From positions 124,001 through 188,000 of the forward strand of contig NZ_CP091881.1 in NCBI RefSeq assembly GCF_022163125.1: 64,000 bases of DNA. The letters run 5' to 3'. This stretch comes from Paenibacillus sp. HWE-109 (GTDB taxonomy: Bacteria > Bacillota > Bacilli > Paenibacillales > NBRC-103111). The position numbers were made by a program, and so were the translations under genes. The notes beneath the pieces were generated by a model. It saw nothing but the letters and a program-made list of their open reading frames with translations. It was not told the DNA's origin and made no database searches. Shown piece after piece: positions 26,301-34,646 of this stretch. Numbering within the stretch: position 1 is the first letter of the stretch; each line of letters starts with the position of its first letter.

Positions 26301-27279
26301 ATCGAATCAGCTAAAGATTGATCAAATCGCGTCTCAGTTTGGCAATAACGTGAAACTAGAAGACATTAAGTTAAGCATTCATATGGGAAAACCTTCTGCT
26401 GAAAGTAAGAAGTCGCTAGATTCTGCCGCTGCAAACCAAAATGTGACTTTGGTTGCTCCAGCGATTAATTTTGAAATTATTGCTACGTATGGGGATCGTA
26501 CCATTAAGATCGATCGATTCGATCATTATGTGTCACGTGAGATTGTATTGCCGAATTTAATCGATTCCACTCAAATAACAACTGGTGTTGTATTAAATAC
26601 AGATGGAACAATATCCCATATACCAACAAATATCTTTACAAAAGACGGCAAAACACATGCCGTAATGAATAGCTTAACGAATAGTATCTATTCGATTATA
26701 TGGAACTCAAAGAAATTCGCCGATGTGCAAGGACATTGGAGTCAGAATGATGTCAATAATACGGCTTCACGCCTCATTGTTGATGGTGTTACAACAACAT
26801 CCTTTCAACCTGATCAAGATGTCAACCGTGCAGAGTTTCTCGCGATTGTTGTTAGAGCATTGGGCTTGAAGTCAATGGAGCAAATCAACTTGCCACAGGA
26901 TGTGAAGTCCTCAGATTGGTATGCATCTGTTGTACAAGCGGCTTTAACGTATCAACTTGTTCAAGGCTATGAGGATAATACGTTCAGACCTTATCAGACG
27001 ATTACAAGGCAAGAAGCCGCTGTGATCTTATCTAGAGCGATGGCGATCACTTCGCTTGCATCGACTGTGACAGATGCCGAAGCGAATACTGCATTAAGTC
27101 CGTTTGAGGACAGTCAACAAGTTTCTGGTTGGGCGAAGAGAGCCGTGGCACTTATGGTCATTAACAATATCATGCAAGGCGATAATCAACATCTTACAGC
27201 AGCAAGTCACCTAACACGTGCACAAACAGCTGCAATTGTAACGAGATTGTTACAGCAAGCAAAGTTGATTAATAAGTAA
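23344..27279 (+). CDS. FG-GAP repeat / Calx-beta / SLH surface protein
   Basis: About 1311 residues from TTG 23344 (GGGAG 9 bp upstream). A signal peptide (FIVVSLCLFVLILPTTALG) is followed by 14 FG-GAP/VCBS repeats of about 50 residues, each with a calcium-binding-type loop such as DFNQDGLPD, DLNGDNIVD or DFDGDGNLD; fourteen repeats would suit two seven-bladed propellers. Next come a Calx-beta domain (YSAKENSGSAKVIVSREG...), a Ser/Asp linker, a region of about 250 residues not recognised, and three C-terminal SLH domains (DVQGHWSQNDV, FRPYQTITRQEAAVILSRA, LTRAQTAAIVTRLL) that bind pyruvylated secondary wall polymer. Probably a cell-surface binding or adhesion protein. Confidence 0.92.
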   Translation: MRIMAKKVSFRRLKFIVVSLCLFVLILPTTALGISNFERAENFRLGAQPNATAVGDFNQDGLPDLVTANSYENQISILLNDRAGHYQEKQFPVGINPSDVAVGDLNGDNIVDIVTANSGDGDSVSNSSTVSVLIGQAGGEFKSTVNYNVYINSAEYKTFTPNSVTIGDFNKDSIMDLAVSNGDTGTNEYHIVLLLGKPPESDGTLAFSEPIPIQVGYKPSSITAGDINGDGSLDFIVTHSGAGKVSILTNRGNLTGMLTAEYPAGNNPKTSVIGDMNGDGHADIVVVTTGDSAGISILQGDGHGFFTPAVKFKASCPNSYVPALDDPYSLALADLDGDGDLDLAVGCSEATQVSILLNDSVGSRLSLQAADRYSVQGSYSQVVIADFNSDNKLDVVATNYDEFGNNMNFAAILLGRGDGTLLASVNYDVSGSLPLSVTSFDFDGDGNLDIATANYNSNNVSIMRGNGKGQFAAAIKYAVGSKPVQLLSVDLNHDGKPDLVIANSGDNTITRLLNDGTGSFISKKFDSSIVPNSKARTITVADFNGDNNPDLAAVHTGSNQLSVMLGDGKGEFELEDQPADNRLASPNSIVSGYFNDDDKIDLAIANKGTKKVYILYGQGDGTFTSGGEYGGISEPSELATGDFNRDGWTDIAVANNGPSGYSLHILFGDQTGTFRDETISTFPNQVYSLAVGDYNGDEKLDIAVPALLQSISVFMGDGTGSFSLENSYSTDVAPRSVAAGDYNNDGKDDLATANDFAGNVTIIKSFPPKWKVKLAATTYSAKENSGSAKVIVSREGNSTGVTSVVYATSDGTAIAGVDYTATTGTLQFQDGETSQFFMIPIVNNHIDAGNKSLNVQISAPSADAVIGTPSTAVLQIEKEDRSSSSSDSGSSATQPGNLIILDGVKLDKLTTLKEVVVGGQSTTIVSIDTEKLIAILEGKNNQTLIIPVTSISDVIQTELNGKMIKSLEKTNTVIEIRTNDAIYTIQSNQLKIDQIASQFGNNVKLEDIKLSIHMGKPSAESKKSLDSAAANQNVTLVAPAINFEIIATYGDRTIKIDRFDHYVSREIVLPNLIDSTQITTGVVLNTDGTISHIPTNIFTKDGKTHAVMNSLTNSIYSIIWNSKKFADVQGHWSQNDVNNTASRLIVDGVTTTSFQPDQDVNRAEFLAIVVRALGLKSMEQINLPQDVKSSDWYASVVQAALTYQLVQGYEDNTFRPYQTITRQEAAVILSRAMAITSLASTVTDAEANTALSPFEDSQQVSGWAKRAVALMVINNIMQGDNQHLTAASHLTRAQTAAIVTRLLQQAKLINK

Positions 27280-27432
27280 TCACATAAAGAGAGCCGCGGA
27301 CTAGGCAGTTTTGTTCATAAATACTGGACATTGACTAACGAACTTTATTTCCTGAATCATTGACTTGATCTGGCTTTTGGGGCATGCTAAAAGCTACAAG
27401 TTATACATTTCCTATGCAGTGAGGTGCTCGCT

Positions 27433-27777
27433 ATGTTGAAAGTTTCCAATGACCAAGCATTCCAAGAACTAATCTCGCAGCCTGCTTTGACCGTGGCCAT
27501 CTTCAAGACAACGTGGTGCAAAGATTGCCATTATATCGATCCTTTCATGCCGTCTGTTGAGCAAGACTATGCAGGGCGTATCACCTTTATTGAATTGGAT
27601 CGTGATGAAGTGCCGGAGCTTTGCGAACAACTGAATATTCTCGGTATTCCTAGCTTTATTGCTTTCCAGAATGGCAAAGAACTAGTCCGTTTCGTTAATA
27701 AACTGCGCAAAACACGCGAAGAAATCGAACAGTTCCTTGGGCGTGCGTTGGAAGTTTCGGCTGCTTTGCATACCTAA
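27433..27777 (+). CDS. thioredoxin-family protein
   Basis: 114 residues. Active site WCKDC in FKTTWCKDCHYIDPF and the cis-proline in LGIPSFIAF give a thioredoxin fold; WCxDC rather than WCGPC marks a divergent subfamily. ATG 27433 has GAGGTG 6 bp upstream; a GTG at 27424 overlaps it. No signal peptide, so probably cytosolic thiol chemistry. It lies just upstream of the heme A synthase gene but a strong terminator intervenes. Confidence 0.85.
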   Translation: MLKVSNDQAFQELISQPALTVAIFKTTWCKDCHYIDPFMPSVEQDYAGRITFIELDRDEVPELCEQLNILGIPSFIAFQNGKELVRFVNKLRKTREEIEQFLGRALEVSAALHT

Positions 27778-27786
27778 AACCGACCC

Positions 27787-27849
27787 AAATCTCTCTTTTC
27801 TGTACAAAAGGTCTTTGACCTTGATGTACGGGGAAGAGAGATTTTTTTG
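27787..27849 (+). terminator. long-stem terminator after the thioredoxin-like gene
   Basis: AAATCTCTCTT pairs with AAGAGAGATTT, with further GTACA/TGTAC and AAGGTC/GACCTT pairing inside and a seven-T tail. Confidence 0.85.
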
Positions 27850-28025
27850 AGCTGCCAATTTGAATACGTGAATAGATGATGAACACGCAAGCCTGCTTTA
27901 GCTTGGTTTCGGAGCTTTGTAACAATTGCGAATGGATTTGCCTTGTTTTTAAAGCTATAATTGAAAACGGAACTCCCTTTTTCGACATGATGGACAGAAG
28001 TCACGACATAAAAGTAGGTGCAATC

Positions 28026-28925
28026 ATGCAAAAACTGATTCAAAGATTAGCCAATCTTTCCGCCATCGGCATGTTTCTCATTCTTGCTATGGGCGCCTTG
28101 GTTACCAAGGCGGACGCAGGCAGAGGCTGCGGAGATGAGTGGCCGCTATGTCATGGGAAATTCGTCCCTGCGCATACGATCTCATCGATGATCGAGTACA
28201 GCCATCGCTTAGTGGTTGGTATCGTAACCTTAATTCTGGTTGCCACATTCATTCTTGTTTTTCGCTATGTGAAACGTAAAGATGCTAAATTTTTTATTTC
28301 TGCCACCGTATTGATGACACTGATTCAAGCGGCGATGGGGGCAATGGCTGTTGTATGGCCGCAGTCTTCTCTCGTACTGGCGCTTCATTTCGGACTCTCT
28401 TTGCTAGCTTTTGCTTTTTCATTGCTCTTGGCCCTTGTATTTACATCGTGGGGGCAATTCCAGCGAAATACCGCGATCCGCAGCAGCTTCAAAGCTATCG
28501 TGTGGATTACAACGGTGTACAGTTATGTTGTTGTGTATTTGGGGGCATTTGTACGCCATACGGTTTCGTCGGGCGGTTGCTCAGGCTGGCCTCTATGCAA
28601 TGGCGAAGTCATCCCTGAATTAAGTGGTTCTACGGGGATTGTTTTTACTCATCGCATCGCGGCGCTGCTGCTCTTTATTTGTATCCTGTTTCTGTATTTG
28701 CAAGCGAAAAAGCATTATCACGATTCGGACAAGCTGCGCTTTGGCAGCAAATGGTCGCTCATTCTTGTTTCCCTGCAAGTGGCTAGCGGCGCGGTTGTCA
28801 CTTGGTCGATGGGCAATGAAGTGGCCTATCTATTCACTGGCATGATCCATGCGGTTATTGTCGCTTGTATGTTCGGATTCTTATGTTATCTGTGCGTCTT
28901 AACTTTATATGACCGCAAAGCTTAG
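28026..28925 (+). CDS. ctaA: COX15/CtaA-family heme A synthase
   Basis: 299 residues, eight membrane helices. Two repeated halves carry the family cysteine loops (GCGDEWPLCHG and GGCSGWPLCNG) and heme-ligand histidines (YSHR near residue 60, THR in the second half). The enzyme oxidises heme O to heme A for cytochrome aa3-type oxidases in the membrane. ATG 28026 follows AGGTG by about 6 bp; upstream codons in the frame lack a start with a binding site. No ctaB or cox genes are in this window. Confidence 0.88.
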   Translation: MQKLIQRLANLSAIGMFLILAMGALVTKADAGRGCGDEWPLCHGKFVPAHTISSMIEYSHRLVVGIVTLILVATFILVFRYVKRKDAKFFISATVLMTLIQAAMGAMAVVWPQSSLVLALHFGLSLLAFAFSLLLALVFTSWGQFQRNTAIRSSFKAIVWITTVYSYVVVYLGAFVRHTVSSGGCSGWPLCNGEVIPELSGSTGIVFTHRIAALLLFICILFLYLQAKKHYHDSDKLRFGSKWSLILVSLQVASGAVVTWSMGNEVAYLFTGMIHAVIVACMFGFLCYLCVLTLYDRKA

Positions 28926-29032
28926 TGGTGTCGAGCGAGCTCCTTGGGAGCATGATGCACAGGAAGCTTTGTGGAAGAGAAGGCCTTCTTAGGGAAGGCT
29001 ATTTCCTTTTATTAAATTATAAGAGTTTGTAT

Positions 29033-29299
29033 GTTTTGAAGTGAATGCTGAGTTGCTCCAGCTGCCTCGCGTGGACGTAAGGGAACTACGGTACGCTATT
29101 CTAGCCAAAAGTGTCAGTATCGGGAGGTTGAGGGAACTACAGGACGCTATTTGGCTGCTTCATGGGAATTTCAACGCTTTTTGTGGAAATAAGACCCTGT
29201 AGTTCCGCTATTACCCTCGCAGCCCTGCTTTTTGCCTAATTAGCGTCCCCTAGTTCCCTCCCTCTGTACTTAGCCGCTAAGAAGAGACTGATCTATCAG
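29033..29299. repeat. dispersed repeat, copy A (partner at 41580-41844)
   Basis: About 267 bp running from GTTTTGAAGTGAATGC to GAGACTGATCTATCAG, alignable end to end with 41580-41844 at roughly 85% by eye, same orientation. Inside are GGGAACTACxGTxCGCTATT motifs and their approximate inverse (TAGTTCCGCTAT, CTAGTTCCCT). It fills the gap between ctaA and the ubiD-like gene and shows no open frame. Confidence 0.85.
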
Positions 29300-29346
29300 G
29301 GCGGCGAAGCCGTTTTTCTTACACGATAATTAAAGGAACGACGATT

Positions 29347-31128
29347 TTGGAAAAGGGGGAGATTCTCATCGTTTCAACGAATTTGCGAGTTTTTCTGGAT
29401 GTGTTGCGCCGCGAGAATGAATTGATTGAAATTTCGGTTCCCGTGGATCCGAATCTGGAGCTTGCCGAAATTCATCGCCGTGTCATTGATGAGCAGGGAC
29501 CGGCTTTGCTGTTCACGAATGTCATAGGCAGCGCATTCCCAGTCGTTACGAATCTATTCGGAACAAAGCGTCGTGTTGAGCTTGCGTTCGGCACGAAACC
29601 AGAGCAATTCATGAAAGCGGTTATCAACGCAACAAACACGTTGCTGCCGCCTACGCCCCAGGCGCTCTGGGGCGAGAGATCATTGCTCTTCGACCTGCTG
29701 AAGGTGGGTACGAAGAAACTGCAGCCCAACCAAGCGCCCATTCTTGGCGGCTTTAAGCGCGACCACCCGCTCGCCGGACTGCCCGTCCTGACGAGCTGGC
29801 AAGAAGACGGCCCGTTCGTTACGATGCCGCTCGTCTATACGGAGCATCCGGACGGCCGTCATCATCATTTGGGCATGTATCGCATGCAGGTATATGATGA
29901 TTTGACGACGGGGATGCATTGGCACATACATAAAGGCGGCGGCGCCCATTACCACGAAGCCGAGCAGCGGGAGAAACCGCTGCCCGCCACCGTGTTCCTG
30001 GGCGGCCCGCCCGCGCTCACCGCTGCGGCGATTGCCCCGGTGCCTGAGCTTCTGCCTAAGCTGATGCTCGCTTCGCTCATCCTTGGTCAGAAGCTTCCCA
30101 TGGTGGAGAATCCCCATGGGGGGCACCGCCTCGCAGCCGAGGCGGAGTTTGCGATCTGCGGCGTCGTTCCGGCCCATACTAGACGTGCCGAAGGGCCGTT
30201 CGGCTACCACTTAGGGTATGATTCACGCGTCCTTGATTTCCCCATTTTCCATGTGAATCATGTGTGGCACCGTAGAGACGCGATTTATCCGGCGACGATC
30301 GTCGGCAAACCGCGCCAAGAGGATTACTTCCTTGGTGAATTCTTGCAAAGACTGCTGGGGCCCGTGATGCCGCTGGCGATGCCGGGAGTGCAAAGTCTGT
30401 GGACGTACGCTGAGACCGGGTTCCACCCGTTAACTGCTGCTGTCGTCCGCGAGAGCTACAGCCGTGAAGCGCTTGGCACGGCATTTCGGATTTTGGGCGA
30501 GGGCCAGCTGTCGCTCACGAAATTTCTGATCATCACGGATCAGCCAGTAGAACTGGCCAATTTCAAACAACTGCTCGAGAGCGTGCTCGAACGTTTTGAT
30601 CCAGGTCAGGATTTGCTCATTTTCAACCAAACATCGCAGGGAACGCTTGATCATACAGATAACCAGCTCAATCGCGGCAGTAAAGCCGTGCTCCTCGGCA
30701 CAGGGGTGCCTGTGCGCGAGCTGCCAAGGGCTTACGCCGCAGGCGAGCTGCCCGAGATCAAAGATATTGCCGTGTATTGCGGCGGCTGTCTGGTAGTCTC
30801 AGGCGCGTCCTACGCGGCGGAGCCGGAACTGCCTCAACGCTTGCTGGCGAATGCGGCAAGCCGTCTCACTGATTGGCCGCTGATCATCCTGGTGGATGAG
30901 GCCAGCGCCATCGTGAATGACCAAACCAAGTTCTTGTGGACGGTATTCACATGCTTTAATCCGGCTAGCGATATGTATGCTGCATCGCAAGTGAAACATC
31001 ATCATATCGCTTATGAATTGCCGATAGTGATTGATGCTCGAAGGAAGCCGGGGCATCCTGCGGAATTGTTCCCACGCGAGGATATCGTGGGACTGGTTGA
31101 TCGCCGCTGGAAGGAATATTTCGCATGA
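29347..31128 (+). CDS. UbiD-family decarboxylase
   Basis: 593 residues. UbiD enzymes use prenylated FMN to (de)carboxylate aromatic or unsaturated acids. Visible family features are the prFMN-site region RRAEGPFGYHLGYDS near residue 280, the HVNHVWHRRDAIYPAT strand after it, and a full-length C-terminal domain. TTG 29347 has AAAGGA 9 bp upstream. The EamA gene overlaps its stop by four bases. Because mqnE is 5 kb away, a role as the late decarboxylase of the futalosine menaquinone pathway is plausible, but no UbiX-type flavin prenyltransferase is in the window, and other substrates are possible. GC is high in its middle part. Confidence 0.88.
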   Translation: MEKGEILIVSTNLRVFLDVLRRENELIEISVPVDPNLELAEIHRRVIDEQGPALLFTNVIGSAFPVVTNLFGTKRRVELAFGTKPEQFMKAVINATNTLLPPTPQALWGERSLLFDLLKVGTKKLQPNQAPILGGFKRDHPLAGLPVLTSWQEDGPFVTMPLVYTEHPDGRHHHLGMYRMQVYDDLTTGMHWHIHKGGGAHYHEAEQREKPLPATVFLGGPPALTAAAIAPVPELLPKLMLASLILGQKLPMVENPHGGHRLAAEAEFAICGVVPAHTRRAEGPFGYHLGYDSRVLDFPIFHVNHVWHRRDAIYPATIVGKPRQEDYFLGEFLQRLLGPVMPLAMPGVQSLWTYAETGFHPLTAAVVRESYSREALGTAFRILGEGQLSLTKFLIITDQPVELANFKQLLESVLERFDPGQDLLIFNQTSQGTLDHTDNQLNRGSKAVLLGTGVPVRELPRAYAAGELPEIKDIAVYCGGCLVVSGASYAAEPELPQRLLANAASRLTDWPLIILVDEASAIVNDQTKFLWTVFTCFNPASDMYAASQVKHHHIAYELPIVIDARRKPGHPAELFPREDIVGLVDRRWKEYFA

Positions 31129-32087
31129 ATGCAGAGCGGCTTCGTTCCTTTTATCCACACATCGGCTTCGTCCTTGTTTACATACTATGGGGGATTAATT
31201 TAGCTTCGCTAAAAATCGGGGGGAGAGAATGGGATTCCCTCGTGTTCAACGGACTTCGCTTCGCAAGTATGATTCCAATCCTCTGGGTCTATACTTACTT
31301 CTATTATCGTTCCCGTTCTCTCCGGATGCAGATTGATCCCAAAGATCTTTTGCTCATATGCGGATTGGGGATTCTGAATGCAGTAGGCATGGAAGCACTT
31401 CTGCAATATGCGCTGCAGTTTTCCAATTCAGCCAATGGAGCCGTCCTAGGCAGAGGCTTTATGCCGGTCATCACGGTGATTTTTGCCTTGATCGCAGGTC
31501 AGGTTCGCCTCACTTGGCGCATTCTGCTCGGGATTCCCCTTGCATTGGCCAGTGTCATTATCATCGTTTCGGGTGGACCTGATGGTTTTCACCTCGGAGG
31601 AGATACGTTCAAAGGGGATATCTTACTCGTCATGCGCAGTGTGATGGGAGCCATCTATCTGATTGGGATGAATCGCTTGGTCGTGCGATATCCGCTGCCT
31701 TTGCTCATTTCCCTGGAAATGACAGCAGGCGCCTTATCCTTACTGCCCTTTGTGCTTATGCGAGCAGACGGCGCCTACTTGGCAGCGATTTCATCCACAG
31801 GGTGGATTACCTTAATCTATACTTCCCTGCTGGCTACAGCATTAGGGTTTTCAATTCATAATTGGAGCCTGTCCAAGCTAGGACCGTTCAAATCCTCTGC
31901 GTATGGCTATTTGCTTCCAATAACAGCAGCTGTTGCAGGCTACTTTTTTCTGCATGAATCGATTTCGTTGAATCAAGTATTTGGCGGTGTCGGGGTGCTT
32001 GCAGCTATGTATTTGGTTCAGAGGGACCGTGCGCAAGCCATTAGGCGGAAAATAGAAATGAGTGAGCATACTAGCGAGAAAGCTTGA
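31125..32087 (+). CDS. EamA/DMT-family transporter
   Basis: 320 residues, ten predicted helices in two EamA repeats (GFVLVYILWGINLASLKIGG; GPFKSSAYGYLLPITAAVAGYFFLHE). DMT proteins mostly export metabolites or amino acids. The ATG overlaps the ubiD-like stop, indicating translational coupling and possibly export of a related compound. Confidence 0.88.
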   Translation: MNAERLRSFYPHIGFVLVYILWGINLASLKIGGREWDSLVFNGLRFASMIPILWVYTYFYYRSRSLRMQIDPKDLLLICGLGILNAVGMEALLQYALQFSNSANGAVLGRGFMPVITVIFALIAGQVRLTWRILLGIPLALASVIIIVSGGPDGFHLGGDTFKGDILLVMRSVMGAIYLIGMNRLVVRYPLPLLISLEMTAGALSLLPFVLMRADGAYLAAISSTGWITLIYTSLLATALGFSIHNWSLSKLGPFKSSAYGYLLPITAAVAGYFFLHESISLNQVFGGVGVLAAMYLVQRDRAQAIRRKIEMSEHTSEKA

Positions 32088-32121
32088 ATTTTACAATTTT
32101 AATCAATGGAGGGGTGCCCTG

Positions 32122-32832
32122 ATGCTGCGCGTACTGTTTAATGAACCGAAACGGGTGGATAGCGGGCTTCTTCTAGAAGCAGGCAATGCCGTTAGAGTAT
32201 ATATTGAACATTTGGAATCGAGAGAGAACAACCACGTAACATCGGAATATGCCAAATATCATAGACAAGCCATCTGGAGCAAAGGTTTTATTGATGCGCT
32301 GGACGAGCTGGAACAAAGCAAATATTGCTGTGAACGCTACGCTGAGCTTATTCACAAAGCCTTTCTTGAAGAAATGGATGCTCAGGAGATGGAATCGTAT
32401 CATCGTTTTGTATATTTTTATAAGAATGGCCTTATTCGCTTATTTTCCATTTTAGATAAATTGGGTACGTTTATGAATGATCTTTTCGAGTTGAAAACGG
32501 AGACGTTGAAATCTCGATTTTCGTATTTTACCGTTCTGCGTCGGATGCATGAGAAACATATTCACGGTTCATTGGAAGTTCAACTGTACAATTTGAAAAT
32601 GGATCACAAAGCCGCGCTGGATCGCTTGCGTAACCAAAGGAATATGGAGATTCACTATATCAATGCCGAGATGCTGGATGATCTTTTGCAAAAAGAGCCG
32701 TATCCAGGAGATCGGATTCACGTTGAAAACGTCAGATCCAATGTTGTAGACCTCCAGCAGGGATTTGATATGGCATGCCGAACCTTACTTATAGCGTTTA
32801 CTTATATTACGGCAAATGTGGCAAAGGGGTAA
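32122..32832 (+). CDS. Cthe_2314-type HEPN-domain protein
   Basis: About 236 residues from ATG 32122 (GGAGGGG 8 bp upstream), all helical. It contains RNMEIH at residues 173-178, matching the RNxxxH ribonuclease motif of HEPN domains. The overall sequence fits a small Firmicute family I recall as Cthe_2314 HEPN. It is in the housekeeping-like ubiD-eamA-HEPN-SDR run, seven bases before the SDR gene's start, so it may not be a toxin. Motif is seen; the family name is from memory. Confidence 0.75.
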   Translation: MLRVLFNEPKRVDSGLLLEAGNAVRVYIEHLESRENNHVTSEYAKYHRQAIWSKGFIDALDELEQSKYCCERYAELIHKAFLEEMDAQEMESYHRFVYFYKNGLIRLFSILDKLGTFMNDLFELKTETLKSRFSYFTVLRRMHEKHIHGSLEVQLYNLKMDHKAALDRLRNQRNMEIHYINAEMLDDLLQKEPYPGDRIHVENVRSNVVDLQQGFDMACRTLLIAFTYITANVAKG

Positions 32833-32839
32833 GTGGACC

Positions 32840-33631
32840 ATGGAATTAAAAGGCCGAACCGTTCTTATTACAGGCAGTGCGAAGGGGCTCGGTAAAATGA
32901 CCGCCTTGACCCTGGCCCAGCGGGGATGTCAGGTCGCTGTTAACTATGTAAATAGTGAAAAGGAAGCTGCTGAGCTAGTCCTTCAACTGGAACATATGGG
33001 TGTTCGCAGCCTAGCCGTTCAGGGCGATGTTGCCAAGCGGGAGGATATTGTCCGTATGGTGGAGCAAACCGCTTCACTGCTGGGGCCAATCGATATTCTT
33101 GTCAATAATGCAGGGCCCTTTTTCCGGGAACGGCGCTTCTTCGCTGATTATGGTGTCGATGAAATCGAATATTTGATGCGTGGGAATTTGCTCGGTGTGA
33201 TGGAGCTGGATCATCTCGTTCTGCCCATGATGCGCGAGAGACGCTGGGGCCGCATTATTCACTTTGGCTTTGGCAAAGCTGCCGAGGCAAGGGGGTGGAC
33301 GCATCGTGCTGTCTATGCCGCGGCCAAAGTAGGTTTGGTTTCTTTCACCAAAACCTTGGCGGAGGAAGAGGCAAGCCATGGGATTACGGTCAATATGATT
33401 TGTCCGGGAGATATTCGGGGCAAGAACAAGGAACGTAAGATGGAGGAAGCGCGATTGGAAATCGATGAGGAGACCCCAGTGGGAAGACCGGGGACAGGCG
33501 AAGATGTGGCTCGTGTAATCGACTTCCTCTGTTTGCCGGCATCTGATTTCCTTACAGGCAATATCATGGATATCTCTGGAGGATTGGATCCGATTCAACC
33601 GTTGCCTGCGCTTAACCAGCGCAGAACTTGA
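32840..33631 (+). CDS. short-chain dehydrogenase/reductase (FabG-like)
   Basis: 263 residues. Rossmann glycine motif TGSAKGLG, NNAG near residue 90, and the catalytic YAAAK; the catalytic Ser position reads FGFGKA instead of the usual S, which is unusual and may alter activity. ATG 32840 follows AAAGGGG by about 11 bp. The substrate is unknown. It ends the four-gene run begun by the UbiD-type gene. Confidence 0.85.
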   Translation: MELKGRTVLITGSAKGLGKMTALTLAQRGCQVAVNYVNSEKEAAELVLQLEHMGVRSLAVQGDVAKREDIVRMVEQTASLLGPIDILVNNAGPFFRERRFFADYGVDEIEYLMRGNLLGVMELDHLVLPMMRERRWGRIIHFGFGKAAEARGWTHRAVYAAAKVGLVSFTKTLAEEEASHGITVNMICPGDIRGKNKERKMEEARLEIDEETPVGRPGTGEDVARVIDFLCLPASDFLTGNIMDISGGLDPIQPLPALNQRRT

Positions 33632-33678
33632 GTGGGATCTGAGCAGAACCTGAGCGGGACCAGACCAGAACCAGCGCC

Positions 33679-33811
33679 CTCTTACGAACTCAATAACCTT
33701 TATTCGCTCAAAATCGTTCATTTTGAAAATCTAGCGAATTGCCTAAGCGTTATTTCATGTAAACGGTCACCATTCCACCTGTAAGCTACTCGATAACGCC
33801 AATTCAGTTCG
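33679..33811 (-). repeat. dispersed repeat, copy 2 (inverted partner of 3149-3281)
   Basis: The minus strand reads GAACTGAATTGGCG near 33811 through to TTGAGTTCGTAAG near 33680, matching copy 1 along 133 bp at roughly 75% identity. Located just after the SDR gene. Confidence 0.75.
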
Positions 33812-33827
33812 CGCATAATTGTAGATG

Positions 33828-33851
33828 ACCTAGCCCCGCAGGCTAGGTTTC
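33828..33851 (+). terminator. terminator after the SDR gene
   Basis: ACCTAGCC-CCGCA-GGCTAGGT stem followed by TTCTT; short T-run, so moderate strength. Confidence 0.6.
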
Positions 33852-33931
33852 TTGCATTTAACGGAGAGGTTATGGAGAGGTCGAGGTGTGGCCCTTTACC
33901 TCAATTTGCTATCGGATGTTCGCCCCGAATG

Positions 33932-33961
33932 AAAAAAAAGCCATCCAAATGCAGGATGGCT
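33932..33961 (-). terminator. terminator for the nifU-like gene
   Basis: On the minus strand AGCCATCC-tgcattt-GGATGGCT is followed by eight T residues; located about 90 bp after the NifU-like stop. Confidence 0.75.
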
Positions 33962-33980
33962 GTGAAGCTCGTATTATAGA

Positions 33981-34028
33981 TACCAACTGTTGTATGGAAT
34001 TGTGGAAAAATCCATACAACAGTTGGTA
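33981..34028. repeat. perfect 18-bp inverted repeat
   Basis: TACCAACTGTTGTATGGA and TCCATACAACAGTTGGTA are separated by 12 bp. It lies between the NifU-like stop and its terminator, without a T-run of its own. It could be an operator, an RNA stem or an insertion scar. Confidence 0.8.
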
Positions 34029-34049
34029 AGCTCTTATGATATAGTCGTA

Positions 34050-34295
34050 TTAGAATACCTGTACGACTTCAGTGATACCTTCAACTTCTTCAACAAGTGC
34101 ACGCTCAATACCGGCTTTCAACGTAATTGTTGAGCTCGGGCAGCTTCCGCAAGCACCCATGAGTTTCAGCTTCACGATACCGTCTTCTACGTCAACGAGA
34201 TCAACGTCACCGCCATCGCGTTGTAGAAAAGGACGGAGTTTATCTAAAACCTCAAGGACTTCATCATAAATTGCTTCTTTTGTTTTTTCAGTCAT
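34050..34295 (-). CDS. NifU C-terminal-domain Fe-S scaffold (YutI-like)
   Basis: 81 residues starting [17 protein letters not shown] lies 9 bp before this ATG, so it is preferred to ATGs further upstream in the frame. [21 protein letters not shown] and the CxxC of GACGSCPSS are diagnostic of the NifU C-terminal (Nfu) domain, which carries a transient 4Fe-4S cluster to client proteins in the cytosol. The gene is divergent from yuzB, an arrangement like yutI-yuzB in Bacillus. Confidence 0.93.
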   Translation of the reverse strand: MTEKTKEAIYDEVLEVLDKLRPFLQRDGGDVDLVDVEDGIVKLKLMGACGSCPSSTITLKAGIERALVEEVEGITEVVQVF

Positions 34296-34390
34296 TTGAT
34301 TCATCTCCTTTCTTTTATTATTATAGTACAATACTGTTTAAATGAAAATGGTTTTCAACTCGAATATCAACATAAGGTGGAATTTTTATT

Positions 34391-34645
34391 ATGAGACCGA
34401 TCATTGAATTTTGTGCAAGCAATATGCACCATGGTACCGACAAAGTCATGAAAGCACTGGAAGAAGATCCAGATTATGATGTTATCGAATACGGCTGCCT
34501 AGGCAATTGCGGGCAATGTTATATGGAACCCTATGCGCTGTTGAATGGCGAAATTGTTGCGGCTGAAAGCGCCGATGCTCTCCACGAACTCATTATAGCC
34601 AAAATTAAAACGATTGAAGCGATGTACGATCTTCTTGGTGACTAA
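34391..34645 (+). CDS. yuzB: YuzB-family protein (DUF1450)
   Basis: 84 residues. IEFCASNMHHG, YGCLGNCGQCYMEPYALLNGE is the signature of YuzB/DUF1450, with a three-cysteine cluster suggesting an Fe-S or thiol role; the function is unknown. The family usually has about 78-85 residues. It sits between nifU-like and yutJ as in Bacillus; only one base separates its stop from that of the convergent yutJ. Confidence 0.92.
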   Translation: MRPIIEFCASNMHHGTDKVMKALEEDPDYDVIEYGCLGNCGQCYMEPYALLNGEIVAAESADALHELIIAKIKTIEAMYDLLGD

Positions 34646-34646
34646 T

